NCBI GenBank assembly: GCA_902782785.1
Contig: CACZOH010000233.1
Coordinates: forward strand, 1-11,082
DNA: 11,082 bases
Direction of reading: 5' to 3'
Source of the DNA: an uncultured Ruminococcus sp.
Lineage (GTDB): Bacteria > Bacillota > Clostridia > Oscillospirales > CAG-272
Part shown: positions 7,052 to 11,082 of the stretch, piece after piece
Layout of the letters: each line of letters starts with the position of its first letter
Numbering within the stretch: the first letter of the stretch is position 1
Made by a program: the position numbers and the translations under genes
Notes under the pieces: model-generated
The model's input: only the letters and a program-made list of their open reading frames with translations
Databases searched by the model: none
What the model was told of the DNA's origin: nothing

Positions 7052-7080
7052 ATTATACTATATTTGTATGTGCAAGTCAA
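7052..7080 (-). promoter_or_regulatory. Sigma-A promoter of the surface-polymer operon
   Basis: On the minus strand TTGACT (7080-7075), a 17-bp spacer and a perfect TATAAT (7057-7052) are visible. Transcription would start near 7045, giving a leader of about 24 nt to the ATG at 7021. No terminator hairpin or long leader is present that would suggest a riboswitch. Confidence 0.8.
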
Positions 7081-7120
7081 GTCTTTTTTTAAACATATTT
7101 TTTTCCGTAATTGAACGCGT

Positions 7121-8404
7121 ATGTATGTGCTTGAATTCATAAACGAATACGTCGCCTCGCCCGCGCTCGTGCTTTTTATGGTGATATCGGGCTCGTTCTT
7201 CACGGTAAGGCAGCGGCTTTTCACCCCGAAGAAGCTGCGGTATATCTTCTCGGAGCTGAAAAACGGCAAAAGGTCGGACGGCATATCGCCTCTTTCCTCG
7301 CTTTCAGTCGCGCTTGCGGGAACGCTCGGCGTCGGCAATGTGTCGGGCGTCGCGGTGGCGATCTCAGTCGGAGGCGCGGGCGCGGTCTTCTGGATGGCGG
7401 TTTCCGCTCTGCTCGGAGCCGCGCTGAAATACTGCGAGGCTTATCTGACGGTAAAAACGCGGAAGGACGGCAAAAAAGGAGGCGCCCCGTATTACATAGA
7501 AAAGATATGCGGCAGATCCGCGGGGTGCGTTTACGCTTCGTTCTGCGTCGTGATGTCCGTCATATCGGGTTCGTTCGTTCAGATGAACGCGGCGGGCGCT
7601 GCGCTCGATATGACTTACGGCGTGCCGAAGCTTGCCTGCGGCGCGGTCTTCGCCGTTTTGTGCGCCGTGATCGTTCTCGGGGGCAGCCGGCGCGTCTCCG
7701 CGTTCACATCCGCGTCAATGCCTCTTTTCTGCGCCGTTTTCGCCGCGCTTTCGGTGATAGCCGTCTCCATGAGGATAACCGAGGTCCCCGCGGTCTTCGC
7801 CCGCATTTTCCGTGAAGCGTTCGGATTTTCTCAGGTCACGGGCGGCTTTTCGGGCGCGGTCATATCGTCCGCTCTGCGACAGGGGATGACAAAGGGCGTT
7901 TTCTCGCACGAGGCGGGATGCGGCACGTCGTCCTTCTCTCACGCCGTCTCGTCCGCCGAATCGCCCGACGCGCAGGGCGCGGTCGGCATGGCGGAGGCGC
8001 TTGCCGATACGCTCGTTTTCGGCACTCTGACGGCGCTCGTCATACTTTTATCCCCGTCCGGTCAGACGTCGGGCAGCTACGACGGAGCGTCTTTTGCAAT
8101 ATCGGCGTACGCGTATTTTTTCGGGGCGCCCGCCGCGCATATACTGTCCTGTCTTACCGTGTTTTTCGCGTTTGCCGCTGTCATATGTCAGTCATATTAC
8201 GGCGGCGCGGCTGTCGCGTATCTGACGTCAAACGACAGGGCGAGGATACCGTTTTACATTATATACTGCGCTTCCCTGACGCTCGGCGCCGTCGTCTCAC
8301 CGTCGTTCGTATGGCACGCCTCAGATATCGTTTGCGCCGTAATGCTTTTCATAAACTGCGGATGTATGATCACGGGGCGAAGACTGATAAAGAACACCCG
8401 TTGA
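7121..8404 (+). CDS. AGCS-family alanine/glycine:cation symporter
   Basis: A 427-residue polytopic membrane protein of the alanine-or-glycine:cation symporter family (TC 2.A.25), which imports small neutral amino acids with sodium or protons. Signature blocks are GTLGVGNVSGVAVAISVGG (68-86), followed by GAVFWM and ALKYCEAYLTVKTR (101-114), GGAPYYIE (120-127), and the later GVFSHEAGCGTSS ... AQGAVGMAEALADT. The canonical SNEAG motif reads SHEAG here, an Asn to His change. Length is slightly below the usual 440-490. The start is bounded by an in-frame TGA at 7112-7114; no Shine-Dalgarno is visible before the ATG and no upstream promoter is convincing (TATAAT at 7035-7040 has no good -35). It is divergent from the surface-polymer operon and monocistronic; no link to that operon's function is evident. 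The family is clear, the specific amino acid is not. Confidence 0.92.
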   Translation: MYVLEFINEYVASPALVLFMVISGSFFTVRQRLFTPKKLRYIFSELKNGKRSDGISPLSSLSVALAGTLGVGNVSGVAVAISVGGAGAVFWMAVSALLGAALKYCEAYLTVKTRKDGKKGGAPYYIEKICGRSAGCVYASFCVVMSVISGSFVQMNAAGAALDMTYGVPKLACGAVFAVLCAVIVLGGSRRVSAFTSASMPLFCAVFAALSVIAVSMRITEVPAVFARIFREAFGFSQVTGGFSGAVISSALRQGMTKGVFSHEAGCGTSSFSHAVSSAESPDAQGAVGMAEALADTLVFGTLTALVILLSPSGQTSGSYDGASFAISAYAYFFGAPAAHILSCLTVFFAFAAVICQSYYGGAAVAYLTSNDRARIPFYIIYCASLTLGAVVSPSFVWHASDIVCAVMLFINCGCMITGRRLIKNTR

Positions 8405-8408
8405 AAAA

Positions 8409-8445
8409 CGAAAGATCCCGACGCGGAAAGCGTCCGGATCTTTCG
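8409..8445 (-). terminator. Strong hairpin between convergent genes, terminator for the zinc-ribbon gene and perhaps bidirectional
   Basis: CGAAAGATCC (8409-8418) pairs with GGATCTTTCG (8436-8445); inside, one C-C mismatch is followed by GACGC/GCGTC around a GGAAA loop. On the minus strand the hairpin is followed by five Ts (8408-8404), giving a classic rho-independent terminator. On the plus strand only TATAA follows, so termination of the symporter transcript is likely less efficient. Confidence 0.8.
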
Positions 8446-8485
8446 TATAACCCCGTGTATTTACGGATAACCGATTATGACCGTG

Positions 8486-8767
8486 TTATTGCTGACGGTT
8501 GTTCTTCATCTCGGCGAAGCATTCGCTGCAGTAAACGGGTCTGCCCTCAGTCGGCTTGAAACGGAGCTTTGCTTCCTTGCCGCACTTGTCGCATACGGCG
8601 GTATAAAGCTCTCTTTCACCGGCCGCGGCTTTTCTCTTGTCACGGCAGGCCTTGCATCTCTGAGGCTGATTCTGAAATCCCTTTTCCGCGTAGAACTCCT
8701 GATCACGCGCGGTGAAAACGAACTCCTGACCGCAGTCCTTGCAGGTTAATGTGATGTCCTCGTACAT
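8486..8767 (-). CDS. Two-module zinc-ribbon protein
   Basis: The product has 93 residues and two zinc ribbons. The first uses C9-x2-C12 and C38-x2-C41 with the YAEKGFQNQPQRCKACR pattern of the 'probable zinc-ribbon domain' family widespread in Clostridia. The second uses C59-x2-C62 and C80-x2-C83 (PVYCSECF), as in small CxxC ribbons found alone or near DnaJ/DksA-like folds. All eight cysteines are present, so two zinc ions are expected. Homologues are often annotated only as zinc-ribbon protein; a nucleic-acid or protein-binding role is likely but unproven. The ATG has an AAAGGA ribosome site. It lies 65 bp after the sigma-factor gene with no terminator between, so the two may be co-transcribed, and is followed by the hairpin at 8409-8445. 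Confidence 0.9.
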   Translation of the reverse strand: MYEDITLTCKDCGQEFVFTARDQEFYAEKGFQNQPQRCKACRDKRKAAAGERELYTAVCDKCGKEAKLRFKPTEGRPVYCSECFAEMKNNRQQ

Positions 8768-8832
8768 TGATTGATGTTCCTTTCTTTGATGTATAAAATC
8801 ACGCTTTTACAAAGCTTTTGACTTTCAACGGT

Positions 8833-9399
8833 TCAAACGAGCTTCCTAAGCTTCATTCTCACTCTTTGCAGAGTGTTGTAGACGGATTTGGCGTTTTTGC
8901 CGAGTATTTTCGATATCTGCGACGGTGTTTCTCCGTCCGCGTAAAGCATAAAAACACGGTATTCATACTCCGTGAGCTCCGCTTTTATACGCTTTTTCAA
9001 TACGTCGCAGTTTTCTTTTGAGATGAGAAGATTAAGAGGCTGCTGTTTTTCATCCGCAATCGGTTCGTCATCAAAGCAGTCGTCAACGCAGTCGGATATC
9101 AACTGTGACAGGGATTTTGCAACGGTATTCTGAACGTAAGAGGTAAGTCTGTTTTTGGTGCAGATCTTTGCGTAAAGCCCGAAGGAAACGCCCTTGTCCT
9201 CCTTATAGGACAGAGCTGAAAAATAAAGCGCTATCGCCGCCTCCTGCTTTAAATCGTCGCTTATATCGAGCGTCGGGCAGGAACGCGAAAACTCCGAAAC
9301 GAGTGAGTTGATCATGGGCGAATATGCGTCAAGCAAACGGCGGAACGCTTCATTGTCGCCGTATTTTGTTCTCATCAGATCTTCTTTAAGACTATCCAA
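8833..9399 (-). CDS. SigH-like sigma-70 family factor with TTG start
   Basis: This sigma factor of 188 residues directs RNA polymerase to alternative promoters. Region 2 is recognisable in DDLKQEAAIALYFSALSY and KGVSFGLYAKICTKNRL; region 4 is LTEYEYRVFMLYADGETPSQ followed by an HTH ending SVYNTLQRVRMKLRKL, very like the end of sporulation/competence factor SigH. The linker between them is acidic and cysteine-containing (SDCVDDCFDDE). I place the start at TTG 9399 because AAAGGAG (9413-9407) lies 7 nt upstream; an ATG at 9441 would have no such site, and ATG 9375 has only weak purines. Region 2 is divergent from canonical SigH, so this may be a paralogue. Transcribed from a consensus housekeeping promoter at 9470-9498. 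No anti-sigma gene is adjacent. Confidence 0.85.
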   Translation of the reverse strand: MDSLKEDLMRTKYGDNEAFRRLLDAYSPMINSLVSEFSRSCPTLDISDDLKQEAAIALYFSALSYKEDKGVSFGLYAKICTKNRLTSYVQNTVAKSLSQLISDCVDDCFDDEPIADEKQQPLNLLISKENCDVLKKRIKAELTEYEYRVFMLYADGETPSQISKILGKNAKSVYNTLQRVRMKLRKLV

Positions 9400-9469
9400 A
9401 AAAACGCTCCTTTTGTCTTTTGACGCGAAAACACACGGCAATATGAATAATTACCGTTTCTTAAGATTT

Positions 9470-9498
9470 ATTATATAACACGTTTTTAAAAATGTCAA
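9470..9498 (-). promoter_or_regulatory. Perfect consensus sigma-A promoter of the sigma-factor gene
   Basis: On the minus strand TTGACA (9498-9493), 17 bp, then TATAAT (9475-9470): an exact consensus match. The spacer and the DNA just upstream each contain GTTTTTAAAAA (plus strand 9482-9492 and 9501-9511), and an AT-rich tract continues to about 9560, which could act as an UP element. The predicted leader is about 64 nt. Confidence 0.85.
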
Positions 9499-9511
9499 TA
9501 GTTTTTAAAAA
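9482..9511. repeat. Direct repeat of GTTTTTAAAAA, 19 bp apart
   Basis: Two identical 11-bp copies (9482-9492, 9501-9511) with a palindromic TTTTTAAAAA core flank the -35 hexamer of the sigma-factor promoter. The 19-bp period is near two helical turns, as expected for a regulator site, but simple AT-richness is an alternative. Confidence 0.4.
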
Positions 9512-9578
9512 AATTTTTTCATCTAAACGCAAAAAAACGTTATTATTTTAAAAAAAACCGCATTTTCACATAATACGC

Positions 9579-9607
9579 TTGAAAAATACTCCTTTATATG
9601 ATATAAT
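9579..9607 (+). promoter_or_regulatory. Sigma-A promoter of the DUF4364 operon
   Basis: TTGAAA (9579-9584), a 17-bp spacer and TATAAT (9602-9607) lie upstream of the DUF4364 gene, with a predicted leader of about 24 nt. It is back to back with the sigma-factor promoter, about 80 bp separating the two -35 elements. Confidence 0.8.
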
Positions 9608-9637
9608 ACACACATATTGACCGGTGGAGGTGTGCGT

Positions 9638-10159
9638 ATGGCTGTAATTCCGCTTCACGAACAGGGCGACATAAAGCTTTATATCCTCTGTATCATGCAG
9701 AACAGGGGTTATCCGCTCGATTATTCGGATATAAACGACCTGGCGCTGTACGAGGGCGTAATTTCAAATATGGACTTCATAGACGCTTTTGACGCGCTTG
9801 AACGCGACGGGCTTGTCCGGAAAAACGAGGACGGAGATTATTTTGTCACCGACAGCGGGCTTTTTCTGTACGAAACTCTGAAAAGCGAGCTTGCGGGCTA
9901 CATACACGAAAGAGGCTTCAACGCCGCGATGCAGAATATATCGTTCCGCAAATCAAAGATAAAAAAGAAAATAGACATAACGGAGCTTGAAAACGGAAAA
10001 TGCAGGCTCGATCTGGGACTTACGAAGAATTACGAGGAGTTTATGAAAATAAGTCTCGTTTTCGACACGCGCTATCAGGCTGAAAAAGCGGCGTGCACGT
10101 TTTCGGAGGATCCCGAGCTTATATGCACAAGGCTTATAAATCTGCTCGGAGGAAAGTGA
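9638..10159 (+). CDS. DUF4364 family winged-helix protein
   Basis: A 173-residue cytoplasmic protein matching the clostridial DUF4364 family as I recall it. The N-terminal half is a winged helix: DIKLYILCIMQNRGYPLDYS, a recognition-helix region near MDFIDAFDALERDGLV, and a wing NEDGDYFVTDSG. The C-terminal half is a small alpha/beta segment with a basic patch (FRKSKIKKKIDI) and no catalytic motif. Family members are assumed transcriptional regulators but have no settled target. The ATG at 9638 has a strong GGAGG site with 7 nt spacing; an upstream in-frame ATG at 9617 lies too close to the predicted transcription start and has no site. Its stop overlaps the next start (TGATG), so the two products are translationally coupled. 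Confidence 0.85.
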   Translation: MAVIPLHEQGDIKLYILCIMQNRGYPLDYSDINDLALYEGVISNMDFIDAFDALERDGLVRKNEDGDYFVTDSGLFLYETLKSELAGYIHERGFNAAMQNISFRKSKIKKKIDITELENGKCRLDLGLTKNYEEFMKISLVFDTRYQAEKAACTFSEDPELICTRLINLLGGK

Positions 10160-10953
10160 TGTATCTGTCCAAAAATTCGCTTGCGAAAATAATACTTACC
10201 GCGTCGGCGTTTTTGATAATTGGCGCGGTATTTTTTTGCATTGCTTATTTTATCGGAAAAAGCGAGATAAGCCCGAAGCCGACGATAATCCTCGGCGCGG
10301 TCTTCACCTCGCTCGCTTTCATAAGCTTCCCTACGGGAATATACGCGGACGGGATATCAAAGCCGTTTGCGGAGGGAAACAGAATGGTGCGCAGGGATCT
10401 GACGCCGGAAAAATTCCTCTTGTATTACAAGGATATAACGGATAAGGAAAAAAACGCGGTGGTACGGCACAGATACGATATGCTTGAGCTGCTTTATCTT
10501 TCCTGCCGTCTGCTCGACGACAAACGCGGCGCATACGAGGCGGTACGGATGATGAAAACAGAGCTCGGGGAAAAATACCGTCCCAGAGCCGCGGTATATT
10601 ACGCAGAGCTTTTATATGAAAAGGGCGATATACAGACCGCGGACGGCCTATTGTCGGAGGCGGAAAAAAAGGATCCCGGCTCTGAGCTTTCCGCCATGGC
10701 GGACGCCGTGAGGATGACCGCGCGCGCACGCGCCGTGAAAGATACCGAAACGGAGGAGAAATACTGTACGGGACTTCTGTCGGCGGCGGGGATCTTCAAG
10801 GCCGACAACGCCTCGGCGCTTATCGCGCATTACCGTTTATACGAAATATTAAAGGAAACCGGGCGTGAACGCGACGCGCTCGAGCACCTTGAATACTGCG
10901 CCGAAAACGGCGGCAGGACCGCCGTATCAAAGCTTGCAAAAAAGCTGTCCTGA
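10159..10953 (+). CDS. Two-TM membrane protein with TPR-like helical repeats
   Basis: I do not recognise a specific family. The 264-residue product starts with two membrane spans (about 8-33 and 41-62) joined by a short loop, so the remaining part (70-264) is probably cytoplasmic. That part consists of amphipathic helices in TPR-like pairs, for example RAAVYYAELLYEKGDIQTADGL then SEAEKKDPGS, and later HYRLYEILKETGRERDAL ending EHLEYCAENGG, a typical A-G-Y/A-x-P-like pattern for protein-protein contacts. The ATG at 10159 is preferred because GGAGG lies 6 nt upstream and it overlaps the DUF4364 stop by one base; longer in-frame extensions would run through that gene. Coupling suggests it works with, or is regulated alongside, the DUF4364 protein, perhaps as a membrane scaffold. 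Function unknown. Confidence 0.8.
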   Translation: MYLSKNSLAKIILTASAFLIIGAVFFCIAYFIGKSEISPKPTIILGAVFTSLAFISFPTGIYADGISKPFAEGNRMVRRDLTPEKFLLYYKDITDKEKNAVVRHRYDMLELLYLSCRLLDDKRGAYEAVRMMKTELGEKYRPRAAVYYAELLYEKGDIQTADGLLSEAEKKDPGSELSAMADAVRMTARARAVKDTETEEKYCTGLLSAAGIFKADNASALIAHYRLYEILKETGRERDALEHLEYCAENGGRTAVSKLAKKLS

Positions 10954-11014
10954 TATCTCTGTCGGCGAGAACGCGATAACGCCGCGGCGGAAAATCCTTT
11001 CGCTGCCGCTGTTA

Positions 11015-11082
11015 TTATTCTTCTTTTATCGTCTTCACCATCTGCTCCGCTAAAATTTTGGCGGAGCGTTTTGCTTCCTCAA
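11015..11082 (-). CDS. C-terminal end of a convergent gene, remainder outside the window
   Basis: On the minus strand an open frame enters at base 11082 and stops at TAA 11017-11015, followed at once by a second TAA. The 22 visible codons encode a lysine/glutamate-rich helix ending LAEQMVKTIKEE. A charged helical C-terminus followed by tandem stops fits a real coding end, but no family can be named from so little sequence. Confidence 0.5.
   Translation of the reverse strand, partial: EEAKRSAKILAEQMVKTIKEE
11044..11071 (+). terminator. Palindromic hairpin, candidate terminator of the DUF4364 operon
   Basis: GCTCCGC (11044-11050) and GCGGAGC (11061-11067) form a 7-bp GC-rich stem; the loop TAAAATTTTG is itself nearly self-complementary, so the whole 24 bp is an almost perfect palindrome. 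GTTTT follows on the plus strand. It lies about 90 bp beyond the stop at 10953 and inside the coding end of the convergent gene. Confidence 0.5.

Noticed and set aside
7918..8559. Plus-strand open frame of 213 codons overlapping the symporter end
   Set aside because: It is an arginine-rich out-of-frame reading of the AGCS gene and the adjacent terminator region.
9400..9441. ATG at 9441 as the sigma-factor start
   Set aside because: The AAAGGAG site at 9407-9413 lies inside that extension and is correctly spaced for TTG at 9399; no ribosome site precedes 9441.
1..11082. CRISPR arrays, tRNA or rRNA genes, insertion sequences, riboswitches
   Set aside because: I saw no regular spaced repeats, no tRNA-like TTCGANTCN arms in context, no transposase motifs with terminal repeats and no leader long enough for a known riboswitch. 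A covariance-model search was not possible.

Overview
The window looks like a chromosomal segment of an anaerobic, low-to-mid GC Gram-positive bacterium of the class Clostridia, probably from an uncultured gut-type lineage. This rests on strong AGGAGG-type ribosome binding sites, consensus sigma-A promoters, a DUF4364 gene, a SigH-like sigma factor, a two-domain zinc-ribbon protein typical of clostridia, and CDP-glycerol-transferase and LTA-synthase-like cell-surface genes. No species can be named from sequence alone.

Region 1 (1-7080, minus strand) is one long gene train read right to left from a near-consensus promoter at 7052-7080. In transcription order it holds: a five-TM alkaline-phosphatase/sulfatase superfamily enzyme resembling lipoteichoic-acid synthases (7021-5150); a fusion of a YidC/Oxa1 insertase domain to a TagB/TagF-type CDP-glycerol phosphotransferase domain (5137-3071); a 76-residue single-TM protein (2991-2761); a nucleotidyltransferase of the LicC/PntC type with an N-terminal winged helix (2629-1739); a substrate-binding lipoprotein of the Fe(III)/2-aminoethylphosphonate type (1718-720); and its ABC ATPase (732 to beyond base 1). 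The permease is presumably to the left of the window. Read together, this looks like a surface-polymer module: take up a small phospho- or phosphono-alcohol/amine, activate it with CTP, and transfer it onto an extracytoplasmic polymer. The substrate (2-aminoethylphosphonate, phosphocholine, glycerol phosphate or other) cannot be decided here. A 131-bp gap before the nucleotidyltransferase carries a weak terminator, a candidate promoter and two equally spaced inverted repeats that could be an operator for its own winged-helix domain.

Region 2 (7121-8404, plus strand) is a divergent AGCS-family amino acid:cation symporter, followed by a hairpin at 8409-8445 that probably terminates the facing gene and perhaps both.

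Region 3 (8486-9498, minus strand) is a SigH-like sigma factor with a TTG start and a perfect consensus promoter, followed by the zinc-ribbon protein, possibly co-transcribed.

Region 4 (9579-10953, plus strand) is a DUF4364 winged-helix protein coupled by a TGATG overlap to a two-TM, TPR-like helical-repeat protein. At the right edge the C-terminal 22 codons of a convergent minus-strand gene are visible; a palindrome inside that coding end may terminate the plus-strand operon.
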